From contig JAHLJT010009419.1 in assembly GCA_031308135.1 (NCBI GenBank), positions 185,009,829 through 185,073,828 of the forward strand: DNA of 64,000 nt, in the 5' to 3' direction. The DNA comes from Acheta domesticus. Taxonomy: Eukaryota > Arthropoda > Insecta > Orthoptera > Gryllidae. A program made the position numbers and the translations under genes. Positions 13,235 to 24,804 of the stretch are shown in pieces; within the stretch, counting starts at the first letter, position 1; each line of letters opens with the position of its first letter. The notes under the pieces are model-generated. The model saw only the letters and a list, made by a program, of their open reading frames with translations. It searched no databases and had not been told where the DNA came from.

Positions 13235-13540
13235 CTTTTTTTTTCCGTGTGCGTGGAACGGGGCTTTGCAGGCGAGAGAGAACGCCACCCAGCGCGCGGA
13301 GCGGCGCCCGCACGAGAATTTCCGGCCGCCGCTGTTATGAAAGTGCCGACACGAAACATTCTCAAGATGGCGTCACTCCCTTGGCTTGCTTAGCGTAAGC
13401 GAAGAAACCGCGTGGGGAAAGTGGCTGGACACTGAGACATTTACAAACGGTGGACAGCAGCAAAACATGGAAAGGGCTTCGCGTGCTTAAGAAGCTGCAA
13501 GGGACGGCTCAAGTGAAGAACAGTAAGTTCGTTGGGTTAA
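13235..13540. other. GC-rich island with a possible splice donor
   Basis: The GC-rich core is 13255-13400. Downstream, ACAGTAAGT at about 13519-13527 fits a 5' splice site, so this could be an untranslated first exon read rightward. No start codon in good context opens a meaningful frame. A chance match is possible. Confidence 0.3.
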
Positions 13541-14364
13541 ACAGGTGCTGTGTGTTGGTGAGATAGCCTGTAAAGCGCTATAATATTTTGAATATAGATT
13601 CCAGACGCGTGAAATGTCAAATACAAAATAAGATTTTCATCTTTTCAGATAGTTCTTCCGAACTTCTTAACTCAGTAACAGAACAGGAAGGTATACATTG
13701 GTGTTTCTACGAACTATGAAAAACTCAATATAGTACCCATTAGATCATGTATTCTAAGAACGTTTTATTCATAGTTTTCTGTCTTTATAATCTGTTTCTT
13801 AGAAACCGTGCTTTAAGAATTCTTTTCCATTTGTTTCCGTACGTTCCTGTTAATTATCTTTCCCTTTCGTCTTCAATGCACTTGTGTTCAGATTTCGGGG
13901 TCATAAAAGAGAGTATTCAATTGAATTAATAAAGAACATTCACACCAATATAAACTGAACATTGTTTAACACAATAGCTGTCTTCAACCGCGACCATTAC
14001 TCGTCCAGATGCCTTTAGGGAAGCCGAACAGGTGCATAGCTTATTTCGTTCTTTTCATGGCAAAAGAGAACGTAACATTGTCCAGAAAAATATCCATGAG
14101 AGGCAATGGAAAACAATATTTGATTGAAAACTGTATCCGTTTAGGGAAGGCAATAAAGGTATTTAATGTTTTCTCCCGAAAATGACAATTTTCTTAATTA
14201 ATTTCTTAATGCCATGTTACTCACGTATTAATTCCTAATTTGAAGTAACTTTTTGAGGAAGATCCTTCCCTACCTACTTTCAAAGATATAGACTGTCATG
14301 TTAGTTCTTTGCATTCGATATATCGTTTAAACATTTCAGCGTCGTTGCTGTATTAGAGGGCACG
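13541..14364. other. AT-rich spacer
   Basis: No feature recognised. The open frame at 13747-13929 encodes a hydrophobic low-complexity peptide with no family match that I can name. Confidence 0.4.
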
Positions 14365-14372
14365 GTGATCAT

Positions 14373-14740
14373 TAGAGACCGGATTTATGTAATTACATAT
14401 TTTTTTGTATTTCTACTTACCGCTCTAAAAATTGTAATCTTGGCGAATCGTTGCTTTTCTAAAACAATATCAACATTTTTCGTTACATACTTTTATATAT
14501 TTAGCACTTTATTACATATTTTACATATTTCGCCATTTTCACGAAATACAATTATTGCTGAATGCAGTTTACTCGAGGTATGCTACATGATGATGCCGTG
14601 GCGTGTTCACACACTCCGGCGCGCCTGCTTCAGTTAACTCAGTGTGCGTCAGTGAGTGCATCAGTTTCACCTGTTGGTGCGAAAAGTATCACTGATGCCG
14701 GGTTTTGTGATCTTTAACCTGAATTTCCAAACGTATGTAT

Positions 14741-14798
<58 letters not shown>

Positions 14799-14888
14799 TC
14801 GTATTATGTAAATGTTCGTTTTATAGTGTATTTTAATATTACATTTAACCGATTTTACATTTTTATGTACATATTTTTCCGGTGTCTA
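14373..14888. mobile_element. hAT-type non-autonomous element, TAGAGACCGG family, copy 2
   Basis: The ends are TAGAGACCGGATTTATG and TTTTTCCGGTGTCTA. The flanks GTGATCAT (14365-14372) and GTGATGAT (14889-14896) match at 7 of 8 positions. It shares inner blocks with copy 3 (TCTTGGCGAATCG, ACATATTTTACATATTT) and contains an (AT)n tract at 14749-14794. The right end lies at the edge of the next GC island. There is no transposase frame. Confidence 0.82.
14749..14794. repeat. (AT)n microsatellite
   Basis: About 23 perfect AT dinucleotides inside hAT-type copy 2. Confidence 0.95.
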
Positions 14889-14914
14889 GTGATGATGAGT
14901 TCGTAGTAGTAAAG

Positions 14915-15300
14915 CGGTGGCGAGGCCCGAAAATCTCGGCAAGCGCTGCATCCCGCACAGGCGGCGTTGGCCGAGCGTGGCGTGCCCGCAGTGGCGGGCG
15001 CGGGCGAGAGGTGCTGCAGGTGTAGGCGGCGGCAGCGAGCAGACGGGCCGCCCGAGCGGGCGGAGGCGGGTGAAGGCGGGCGCGGGGGCGAGGCGGTCGA
15101 GGCCGAAGTGCCGACGTGCCGCGCAGCGCGGCCGCCGCCGCCGCCGCGAGTGTTCGTGTTCGGAGTGGGGGGTGAGGTGGGGGAGGAGAAGGTGGAGGTG
15201 GAAGAGAAGACGGCGGCGGCGCGGAGAGCGCGGCGTGCGAGCGGCCGGTTCCCTCATTCATTATGCCTTCTTTGCATGGCCTCAGACCTGCCCCGGGAAG
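14915..15300. other. GC-rich island, purine-rich on the + strand
   Basis: Dense CpG and GCGG motifs, with a run of GCCGCCGCCGCC near 15130. It shifts to GGAGGTGGAAGAG-like purine-rich sequence at 15170-15220. All frames are open because stop codons are rare in this composition; none has a recognisable domain. A promoter-like island is possible. Confidence 0.5.
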
Positions 15301-15344
15301 GTCAGCTCTGTTCGTGCGCTCTTTGTCTAGTATCTTTTTTTTCT

Positions 15345-15650
15345 CGCCACTTTTCATCGCGCTCGTGGATTCACTTTTCTCTGTTCCCTTTCGCTTGCTT
15401 CGCAGTTCTCTCTCTCCCTCTCTTTCTCTCCCTCTCCCTTCCTCTCCCTCTCCCTTCCTCTCCCTCTCTCTTCCTCTCCCTCTCTTTCTCTCCCTCTCTC
15501 TTTCTCTCCCTCTCTCGCTTCGTGTTTCACTCTATTCACTCTTTTCTTTTCTCTCGTTCTTCTCCCCTCCTCCTGCCATTATCCTCTTTCTTCTGATTTC
15601 CCTCTCTTTTCACTCAGTCTCTCATTTTCTCTAGTCTACTGTTTTCCTTC
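15345..15650 (+). repeat. CT-rich block, duplicate 2
   Basis: Same blocks and order as 12885-13155, with the CTCTCC/CTCCCT microsatellite expanded to about 120 bp (15398-15516). It ends TCTCATTTTCTC. The two copies each adjoin a GC island, on opposite sides. Confidence 0.75.
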
Positions 15651-17304
15651 AATATATGAGCATGCTCCCGGGAGTCTTGGGAATCAAAGTAATTAACGAG
15701 TGATGTGAAGGAGGTTACATATTTTTAAGTTTTGTAGGTTTTGTCAGATGTCACATTTAAGTGAAATAATTCCTTTCTATTAGTAGTATTTTAATCGTGT
15801 TGATGAAATAGTTCCTCCGGAAATTACTTACGATGACTATTCTCTGAAATTGTAACGATTACTATTCTTTCTGGCAATTACTCTCGCAGATGGCTGTATT
15901 TTCTTGTTTGTCACATGAGTGTCGAAAACGTCTGCTACTATCGTTAACTTAGTTGGGCTCCTGTAGTCAGGTCAGACATCTTGTTCTCTTTTTAGATTAA
16001 ATTTTTATTTCGTACATTTGCATATTTTACCATTTTAAACCCTTCCAACATCCCCCTCGTGTATGGATATCTGTATTTATTATCGAATGCGCGGTCTCAT
16101 GTGATAGCTCGTAGACGATGAATGCAGAGACATAATACAAATTGTAACGTTTGTACAAATTGCTTGTGCTTTGGATGTTGATGTTATGTTTGCATTTTCA
16201 AAATTCACATGGCGCAGTCACTTGTATAAGTTAACATTTGGAAAATGCTCGAGAGATTTGGAGAATTGAAATTCTAAAATTCAACCTGCCTGATTGTTAG
16301 TTTCTGTCGTTCGAGCAACCTCTTTTCCAGTCCTCGTCGTCCTCCGATTCAGACCTGGGGGCTGGAGAGAGGGGTCCACACTGGCAACCGCCATTTGTAC
16401 AGCGCAGAGCTGTGCGTGAGAGATGGCAAGGGCCATCGGCATCTATAGCACATAAAAGTGGGGGGGGGGGACATCAAAGGAAGTTATTTACCTTAGTTGA
16501 TACCTTATTTTTTTGATTGACTTTCATTATTGTTATTTAATTGACTTCAACTGAAGCTTTTTTATTTGTTCAAATAACCAATGTGCACGCACAAGATTAA
16601 AAAGGTGACGTATATTGGAGCTATTTATAAATTGACGGGCTTGTAGGAGTAATAAAATAAGCCACAGCAAGACTTCCGCTATTCGTAAATATTAATATCT
16701 CTATTTTGGTCGCAGGTTTTTCACCTCGTTACTGATCTAAAAACCTCGTAGGTACGAATAAGATATTCTCCATAGCAACAATATAATCCTCACTTAAACT
16801 CAAATCAAGATATTAAAATGTAAGAACAGTGGCTTTTTGTAGTTGGGGGGGCTTTTGTTAATACCCCAAGCGCATCAATTCAACTATTTACTCTAACAAT
16901 AAACTCAGAAAATTATTCAACTCAAAAACAATCTTGTATTTTGACATGTGCAATACTGAATAATCTTAACCTGTATTTTATACTACAAGATTTGTATTGC
17001 TGATTGTACCGTAGATTTTGCTGCGACAGTCACTGGCTAGTAACTTGATTAGGTTGGGTAGATCCAGCAAATCTTGATGTGTCTGGCAGATGCTGTAGCT
17101 TTTGTACGTGTTCCGTTTTCTAAGAAAGCTGAACCTCCGCTCATATTGGTAGCGCCACTATACGTGTGTCCCGAAGCACATTTACGGAGTTAATACTACA
17201 TCGTTTACATTTACAGCAATAAACGAAATGATCATGAAACTAATAGCTGTATTTGATTGTTCTGTCACCTACGGCCAGTAGTTACGGAAGTGTAATGGAT
17301 GTTA
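15651..17304. other. AT-rich stretch without a supported gene
   Basis: A G10 run is present at about 16460 and a GC-richer patch at 16310-16440. No coding region, RNA or repeat end recognised. Confidence 0.4.
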
Positions 17305-17680
17305 TTTTCCGAAAGGTGGAGGTGTTTCTCCCTCACTAGACCGTGAGATCCGCCGCCGACCTACACGTCGGGTTACGCGCTTTTCCCATCCAGGTATCGT
17401 CCACCTGCGGGGCAGGCTCTACGCTCCCGACATGTGACATGTGTGTGTGTGGTAGTGTCGTTCAAGTGTGTGTGTCGAGGGGTGAGGATAGGACAAGAAA
17501 GGGGAATACCCGTTTCTTAGGGTACTGCTCCGGCATTCGTGTGGAATTAATCGGAGAAACCACCGATCAGAAGTGCCGTCCGCTAGAATTCTCTAAATAG
17601 CAGCTGAATGCGTCTCAAGCCATGGGTCTTCCTGGACAGAAACGCTGCGCCTTGACCGCTTCAGCCGGTGGATGAATTTG
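17305..17680 (-). mobile_element. SINE-like repeat, family P (minus strand)
   Basis: It shares with 52.5, 54.9 and 59.3 kb the ordered blocks GAGATCCGCCGCCGACCTACA, a GTGTGTGTG tract, TTAGGGTACT and GCTAGAATTCTC. On the minus strand the head (17640-17680) carries GAAGCGGTCAAGGCGC, which resembles a tRNA A box, so a tRNA-derived SINE reading leftward is likely. Confidence 0.65.
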
Positions 17681-17758
17681 AAAGTTGAGGGGTGGGAGGG
17701 CGGGCGCCCATAGCAGATACGGGAGCCGATGACTTGGGTGGAGTATGATAGCCGGGGA

Positions 17759-18158
17759 GCATGTTTTGAATTTGCACTAGACTTATGCATGGCACTTATT
17801 TTAGAGCTCCCTGATTGGACAGTGAAGCAACGCACGAAACGCAAGCGACACATCTTTCCGAAACACATACACTTTGAAGAGAGAGACAAGACATCTCTCA
17901 TTTATGTTACACCTCCCACTTGAAAATTCAGCCCCAAACTTTTTTACATTAACCAACTTTCATAAACTTAATATTCTTACAAGCGCCCTGCCACTACTCT
18001 TTTCGAATGCACCAGCTATCCACAGCTTTTTGTCTGTCTGTCTCATCAAAGACTATGTGTCTCAGAAATGTCTCGCGTTTCGTACGCCGCGTCAATGTCC
18101 AATCAGGGAGCTCTAAAGTCAGTCCCATGCACAAGTCTAGTGCAAATTCAAAACATGC
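17759..18158. mobile_element. Mutator-type MITE inserted in a GC island, copy B (400 bp)
   Basis: The left end GCATGTTTTGAATTTGC and the right end GCAAATTCAAAACATGC are perfect inverted repeats, continuing into ACTAGACTTRTGCATGG. The flanks AGCCGGGGA (17750-17758) and GGCCGGGGA (18159-18167) match at 8 of 9 positions. The arms share GAGCTCCCTGATTGGACA near each end. There is no transposase frame. The right flank is one of the densest GC blocks in the window. Confidence 0.88.
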
Positions 18159-18159
18159 G

Positions 18160-18345
18160 GCCGGGGAGGCGCAAGCGGAGGGGGCGTGGCGCCGCTGGCG
18201 CCGGCGCCGGCGCCCGCGGACGCTTTCCCGGAACCGGCGACGCGCGCGTCGATTTCTCGAGTGCCACGCAGCGTCCGCCGCGCGCTCGCTCGCGCGAAAC
18301 TGGGCGGAGGCGCCTTCGGCACTCCCTGCTTCAGCGGAGGCGACC
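18160..18345. other. GC-rich island next to MITE copy B
   Basis: Very CpG-dense sequence (GGCGCCGGCGCCGGCGCC near 18195). Frames are open in several registers by composition. No identifiable product. Confidence 0.5.
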
Positions 18346-18390
18346 TGAAGCTGCGATGCACTCGAAGAGAGACATCTCGTCGACATTCGT

Positions 18391-18900
18391 TTTTACTTTC
18401 TCGTATACGTACGTATATATGGGGTAATGTACGTAGTACAGAGAAAGTTTTGTAATGCTGCGCGAAAAAACGGCTTGAGAACCATGTACAATTTTTGCTT
18501 GTGAATCATGTACAATCACAGCTCCATTGAAATGAAGTGGGTGAGTTATTCTGCTGGCCAGGTGTAAAAGATTTTTGTCTTTGGCTATTGGGTGGCACCC
18601 CTGAGTCGCCGGAAATAATTTTTTGAGCACCTACGCACAGTGCCTGGACACATAATTGGAGAGTGGTCTTGGCCAGAATCAAAATTTCACGAAATATCTT
18701 CAGGCAACCAAAGTGTTAAGAAAAAAATCCTCTAACACGTGGCCACAATACCTGTTTTGTGAGTCCTTGATACCGAAAAACCAATTGACGGCGAAATGTC
18801 CGTCCGCCTACATCTCACTGTCCGCCTGTGAATACCAGTAGCACCTAAATCTTACGTAGGATGTTGATTCAAAGTATCTGTGGTATTATAGAACATCATA
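18391..18900 (+). repeat. CGTCC-family fragments (hairpin head and signature block)
   Basis: The hairpin head lies at 18391-18460: CTTTCTCGTATACGTACG, then a loop side, then AGAGAAAGTTTTGTAATGC. A second block at 18755-18870 has TTGATACCGAAAAACC, GGCGAAATGTCCGTCCGCC and TTACGTAGGATG. The order and motifs agree with the longer copies at 19.3 and 40.9 kb. No coding content. Confidence 0.7.
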
Positions 18901-18988
18901 GATAAAACCCGCTAATAATAAAAGGGAGACAACACAGGTTGTAATGAAAGGCACTTATATTTATGTTCCATTCTTAAAAAGTGCAACG

Positions 18989-19016
18989 TTTCGCGATTTT
19001 TGTGTCGCTTCTTCAG
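18989..19016 (-). ncRNA. Hammerhead-ribozyme-like core, locus 2
   Basis: The minus strand reads CTGAAGA, one A, stem GCGA/TCGC closing ACACAAAAA, then GAAACGTT. Stem II is a perfect 4-bp helix. Stem I would pair AGTAC with GCACT, with one mismatch. The extra base after the core and the mismatch make it a probable relic of a Penelope-like terminal repeat. Confidence 0.4.
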
Positions 19017-19109
19017 GTACTGTCTGTAAAACAAGATATATACACTACATCAAATTAAAGTGAAATATAAAACCGTAATTAACAAACACATATAAGCACA
19101 AAGTACCCC

Positions 19110-20070
19110 AAGGTTTTTGAGTAGGATACTTTCCAAAATTGAAGAAACCCCTGTACATGTGATTCGAGTTGAAGCTTTGAGATTTTGAAAAACATTTTTT
19201 TAAAATTTGGAGGTACTCTACACGAAGCCCCTGGGATATTTTCAAAATGTTCTCAAAAACGGCTCCAATTTTTTACTTTTCCGTATACGTAGGTATATAC
19301 GGAGTATTATACAAAGTATAAGGAAAGTTATGTAATGCTGTGGATTGAATTCCCCTGATACCTGAAAAAAATTTTTTTTTTTCAAAATGTCTATATGTCT
19401 GTCCGTGTGCTGTCTGACCGTCTGTGAACCTCTGCTGTCCGCCTGTCTGCTGTCTGTCCGTCTGTCTGTTTCCGCCTAAACCATACGTAGGATGTTTTCC
19501 AAAATGGATATTCCTCTGTCACTCTGGCTCGGCTCGAGGCACTGCGATTTTGAAAAACTTTCATCAAAATTTGGGGGTACTTTATATAGAGTCCCCGGAC
19601 ATTTTCAAACATTTTTCAAAAACGGCTCCCAATTTTTTCTTAAAATTTCTTGTAAAAATAGAGTAAAATACACTTATAAAGATGGCATAGGTCCAATTTT
19701 CACGGTTAGCTCTGAATTTTCCAAAATGGGAAAATTTTGAATTTTTTCGGCGTCTTCCTACAACTACAAAATTGAATATATAGATTTTTGCTACAAATAA
19801 AATGTATTCTCCATAGTGAGTTCTTTCATTAAAGTCCTGTACATTTTTTTTTAATTTTTGAAGTTTTCGCCCAATTTTGCGTGCAATATGTGCAATTTTG
19901 AAAAATAACAGAAACAAGATTCTCTCACAAACGGTTCCAAATTTTTCTTTTAACTTTTGGTAGGAATAGTGCTAAATGTAGTCTATGAGATGACCTAAAC
20001 GTCATATTGCTCTATTCTTTTGTTTTTTCAAATATTACAAAAATGTATTTTTTTTACTCTTCTCTCACGT
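19110..20070 (+). repeat. CGTCC-family repeat, longest copy plus an adjoining fragment
   Basis: Positions 19110-19275 hold an inner fragment ending TCAAAAACGGCTCC. It is followed directly by a full head-to-tail copy. That copy has a hairpin head (19276-19335: CTTTTCCGTATACG ... AAGGAAAGTTATGTAATGC), a CTGTCCGTCTGTCTG run, TACGTAGGATGTTTTCC, an AACGGCTCC block, GTCTTCCTACAACTAC and a tail TATTCTTTTGTTTTTTC. The same order is seen at 40.9 and 51.3 kb. Confidence 0.75.
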
Positions 20071-21694
20071 CATTAATACATTAGCGGCGATTGTTCATTA
20101 TATTTTGTTCATTTGCTATTATATTTATGAGTACAAGTGCTTTAAATAATGTCAAGTAAAGTTTCTCGAAAACTCAAACGTTTTCTTATTATATAAAGCT
20201 TCACTCCTTATTATAGACAAGATACATAATTCTTCTTTATTATTGTTGTTATTTTACAATTGCATAAAAACATAAAACAATTATTTAAACCACGTTTCGG
20301 AGTGAAATTTTCTCCATCTTTAAGCTAAAACTTCAAACACACAAATATCAAATACATTATTACCATCTACATCATTGTATATCTCCAGATAATAAAAACA
20401 TGACAATCCAGTATATTATTTTAAAATTTAGGACATCTATACAAAAATAGAATCATATTATATTCTGCTCAGCACAACAAATAATTCATACGCTGTTCGT
20501 TAGTTGAGGTGTTACACTGTTCATGAATTTGAGTTCTACTTCTATTATATTCTATGCAGCTGAATGATTATATTTTCTCATAAAGGAGGACCGGATGAAT
20601 TTTAGAAGCTTGTCATTATTAGTATCGTCCTTGAAACGGGAGTGGGTGAAATGTTTGGACGTAGTGTTGTGGTGAAGTGATGAGTATGAATACGAGAAAC
20701 GGTCGTAAAGTTAATGTAAATATGACACGCATGATATTTTTGATAAAATGGGGTAATATCGAGGAAATGTAAAAAGAACAATCTGTAAATATTTACATGT
20801 AAAAAGAACAATCATTAATTGCTTTGTTCACAGCGAAATCCACATAGAGTGAAGAGCTGTCTTACTACACTTGAGATGAGATTGAAGTAATACTTTTCAC
20901 ACAAAAAAAGCTATCTAGAAGAAAATGTGCATACAGTGTACTAATTTTCGATTGGTTTGTAACAAGTTCAACACCTAGTTGCCAGTGAGGCAGATGAATA
21001 TCTCCTTTCTTTTTCTGTCAAATTACTGAATAATTTAACTAGCATTATTAAAATGCTTTACATTAAAGATATAATTTAAAATTCCAATTGTCTTTTCTTT
21101 AAATGTGTACATTTGGAATTATATCAAAAATCAATTGTCGGCTTATTACAATTTGTTCTCCATAACAATATTCTCTCCTTCATCAACGCGTGAAGCAATT
21201 TTTATGACGAATGACCTTTAGAAAAATGCGATTTACCGTAAAATTGCCATGGGTTTTAAAAGAACCCTTGTCAACTAAACCGAAATCTGTGTGTGATATA
21301 TTATTTCTAGTAGATTTTTTTTTGCGGTTGGGAAATTCCAAAGATTGAAATAATTTAGAAATTTGTCAATTTAATTGTAATATTTATATGTATGTATTTT
21401 TTTTTTTTTTTAGCAATACGACATGACTAACCCAGAACTGTGTATTTGTCTAATGTGAGATGTTCGCCTGTCGGCATCTTTCGAAGGTCTTGAGCAACTG
21501 ATCATGCCAGAAAGACTGCGACCATGCTAAGAGAATTGGCATTGGGTTTCATGTGAGAAAATTTCCGTAATATGAAGTCTGAAATAATTCCAGATACATG
21601 CGTGTATTGAGGGGTAGTATAATTTCTAGGCATGTAGGCGCTATCGAGGAAGGTGGTTTATATAGAGAAAATACAGTGGAGAAAGTAATTTACG
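20071..21694. other. AT-rich stretch; one ribozyme-like motif only
   Basis: Apart from the motif listed at 20295-20325, no gene or repeat can be supported. A short direct repeat (tgtaaaaagaacaatc) occurs at about 20769 and 20799. Confidence 0.4.
20295..20325 (-). ncRNA. Hammerhead-ribozyme-like core, locus 3 (degenerate)
   Basis: The minus strand reads TTAAAGAT, stem GGAG/CTCC closing AAAATTTCA, then GAAACGTGG. Stem II is perfect, but the CUGANGA core is damaged (CTTAAAGA). It is included because spacing and stem position match loci 1, 2 and 4. Confidence 0.25.
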
Positions 21695-21775
21695 GAGGGC
21701 ATTCAATATTTAAAGAGACAAATTGGTGTGGAGAAATAAACGTTCATTTTTACAAAACATGACTTTTCCTACTTT

Positions 21776-22460
21776 TTAATAAATTCTCCACCAACATTTA
21801 TGCACTTGTTATAACGGGTTACCAGCTTTTTTATAACGGCTGCAAAGAACTCTTTATCGTGGTGTTTGAACCAATTTTCGATAAATTTTTTGACAACCTC
21901 GTTATCCTGGAACTTCTTCCCAGTAATACCTCCTTCAGTGGAGCAAACAAATGGAAATTAGATGGCGCTAAATCGGGGCTGTAAGGGGGATGAGGCAGTA
22001 GCTCCCAACCCATTTTGTCGATGGTTGCACGGCTTTGTTGAGCAGTGTGAGGACGTACGTTGTTTTGCTGGAGAATAACACCTCTCCTTTGAGATCCACG
22101 ACGTTTCTCTCGCTTGACTGGCTTCACCTTGTTCAAAGGCTTATCTGAGCAGTATTGACTGTTTTTTATACGCTGTTCTTCGTGATAATCACAAAAGAAT
22201 GCACCTACAGGCCCCCAAACACAGTCAACATCACTTTTCCTGCTGGTGCCAGAACGAGATGTTTGCCAGTCACTGAGCATCGACCATTTTTCAAGTGTTC
22301 TACCCATTTGTAAAAAACATCACCGTTCGTACTTCGCCACACACTTTAGTCATTCTAGAGTATATATTAGCTGGTTTTTCTTCTTCAGCAAGTTCAAAAC
22401 GAATCGCAGAGCATTGTTCAATCAATGTGGAATTTTCAAGTGGACTCGCCATCGTTCAAC
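21776..22460 (-). pseudogene. mariner-family transposase relic
   Basis: The minus strand encodes recognisable mariner motifs in order: a WGPVGAFFCDYHEEQ-like segment, RREKRRG..RRGVILQQNNVRPH, WELLPHPPYSPDLAPSNFH, LFAPLKE, and a C-terminus like IENWFKHHDKEFFAA and KCINVGG. The PHPPYSPDLAP block is diagnostic. The aspartate expected in the QxDNxRPH motif is Asn here, so the catalytic triad is broken. Frameshifts separate the N-terminal part (22246-22460). Terminal inverted repeats are not clear; the element may extend from about 21695 to 22550. Confidence 0.85.
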
Positions 22461-22550
22461 TTAGTTTTGAGGTTATGAACACAACAATCATCCATATGGT
22501 CAGAGCTCATCCCAGAAATGCCAACTGGAAGTCCTAAAATTACCAAACTT

Positions 22551-23689
22551 GCCCTACTCACTGTTGTTTCTCCTGACCAATTTCTCTCTTCAATTATTGA
22601 ATGACCGACGTATTTGAAATTTCTTCCTTAGGTTTTGACCAAACTAATTTTAGATATATTGATTTATCTAGTGTCCTATCTGGTAATACTTTTGTGTAAA
22701 ATGTGAAGTGCAGTGGAGATTGATAAATTAGCAATACGCACTCTCAATGATGCTAATTTTGTTTGAACTTGTCTGAATGAGAGAGTCCTTTTTCCAGTCG
22801 CCAGTGCGTTGCAATCGGAAATCATTCTTATAGTTTCACAAAATTAAAATTTAGTTCGGTAAGAGAATGCTGAGGAGAAGCTTTGTTATTTCTTCATCTA
22901 TACTTCATTAGTAGCGAGAAAATACCCACATAATGCTAATGGAAATGCAAAGATTAAAAGTGTCTTTTCCCTGTATTCCACATTTAACTCCCTCAAAATT
23001 CAGTCGTATTTACAACGTAAGATCAACACGCCGATGATATTTTTGGTGTGTCCTGACCAGGTATATTGTTTCTGATAAACAATATAAACATGCGGAAAAA
23101 GTACGTGGACGTCCAAATTGTTTTTATAGATAGTAAAATTAAAAGGTAAATTATTGCATGGGAATTTTCGCTCATTAAGAGCACACCACTACGGATTGCG
23201 TTTTGAATTATACGTTGTGCCAATAGAGGAATCCACAGAGGAATGGCGAGTATCGCGGTCGAAGGCATTCCGATTCTCCGTAAATGACAGAAAAATGGAG
23301 AAATTCCAACCCTCTAATGCAAGTCTGAAGTAGCAGTTACCGTTTAACTGCAAGTTGAAATAGTGGCGTCTCTTTAATATGCAGAAAAAAAATTCAACTA
23401 CCGAGAAAAATATAAATAACGTAAATTGAGATGTGTTGACCTCACATTTCAAAATATAAAGTTACACGCATACAAGAACGTACCATTGAAACGTTACTGA
23501 CTCACACCTTAAATATTTATTTGTTTGTTCCTGCTGTAAGGAAAGCATTTTACTTTATCGCCTCTCTTCGGAAGAAAAGAAAGTATTGTAATCAAAGGGA
23601 TTTTGGCCGAAAAGCTTTTATTCCCGAGTCCTGAATAAATCTTGTTCCTATATGGAGTAAATTACTTTCTCTGATCACGTTATGTGGAC
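22551..23689. other. AT-rich stretch without a supported gene
   Basis: No family resemblance in the short open frames and no repeat ends found. Confidence 0.4.
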
Positions 23690-24040
23690 AGAATCCAAGT
23701 TTTGTGCGACCTTTATACCACAAAATCGATTGTCGGCAAAATGTTTATCCGTGGTCTGTGGTCAACGTAAAACGTAAACCGTTCTGACAATTTTCTTCAA
23801 AATTCATTTTCCCCGATCGACCTGAACGAACTGGAGGCCCCCGCAAGTATGGAACGAATGTTTTGATTTTGGGACTACTTTTACTTGAAGCCTCAACATT
23901 TTCTAAATTTTCTCAAAAATGGCTCCATTTTTTTGTCTTAAAAATGGCGGATGTCTCATTTTTGTTGAACTATCAGAATTTTCGAAAATTCTGCGAGAGT
24001 CAGGAATAATGCGAGAAAGTATGTGATTTAACACCACACT
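23690..24040 (+). repeat. CGTCC-family repeat fragment
   Basis: It contains TATACCACAAAATCGATTG, GGCAAAATG, a CGATCGACCTGAACGAACTGG block, TCAAAAATGGCTCC and the tail GCGAGAAAGTATGTG. The CGTCCGTCC run itself is degenerate here, so assignment rests on the order of the flanking blocks. Confidence 0.6.
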
Positions 24041-24417
24041 TGTGTCATCTATAAGAACTTGAGGTTGTGTTCATGCACTGTTCAAGACTTACATACGGCA
24101 CTGTGATCCAGTTATCATCATGAACGTGTCTAGATACATTGTTGGCACTACCTGAATCTAAATCACTTCAAACAGTATGATGCATTTTTTCGTGGACAAT
24201 TGAGAGATTACTCACGAAGTAACATTACGAATTGTGGACAGTATCTTTTCCCAAATTCCATGAGCCTTCTTAGAACGATACTACATTTACAAATATCGTG
24301 GAACCTTTTCGGATCCATGCGGTAAAACCTTCCGTTTGTATGTAAGGAAATTTCATTACAGTCACTAGCGTGATGAAGTATACGAAAGCATTTTCTTCAA
24401 CAAAGTGATACTCGACT

Positions 24418-24775
24418 TGCTCGTCTACTCGCCGCGCCCGTCCGCCCGCGCCGCCGCCGCCCCCGCCCCCGCCCCCGCCCCCGCCCCCGCCCCCGCCCCC
24501 GCCCCCGCCCCCACCCCCTCCCCGCTCCCGCCACCGCCGCCCCCGCCCCCTCCCCGCTCCCGCCGCCGCCGCCGCCGCCGCCCCCGCCCGGCCGCCACCG
24601 CCACCGCCACCGTAGGGCCATTGACCTGCGTTAGCGGCATTAGTGGGTCTCGCCCGTCCGCGCGCCCGCCGGCCGCGGAGCGTCTTCTCCGCGCGCGCGC
24701 AGCGCAGTGCAGCGTTTCGCGTCGCGTCGCTCGCCGGCCACTCGACGTGCGCGGAGCCAACTGCTTTGCGGTTTG
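24418..24775. other. GC-rich island with (CCCCCG)n tract
   Basis: A hexanucleotide tract CCCCCG repeats about nine times at 24459-24516, followed by interrupted CCGCCGCC sequence to 24610 and a GCGCGCGC patch at 24690-24710. The minus strand is therefore (GGGGGC)n, with strong G-quadruplex potential. Frames on both strands are open by composition. A hAT-type element begins 30 bp to the right. Confidence 0.7.
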
Positions 24776-24804
24776 TTAAGAGGGTCATTTCAAAGAATCA
24801 TCAC

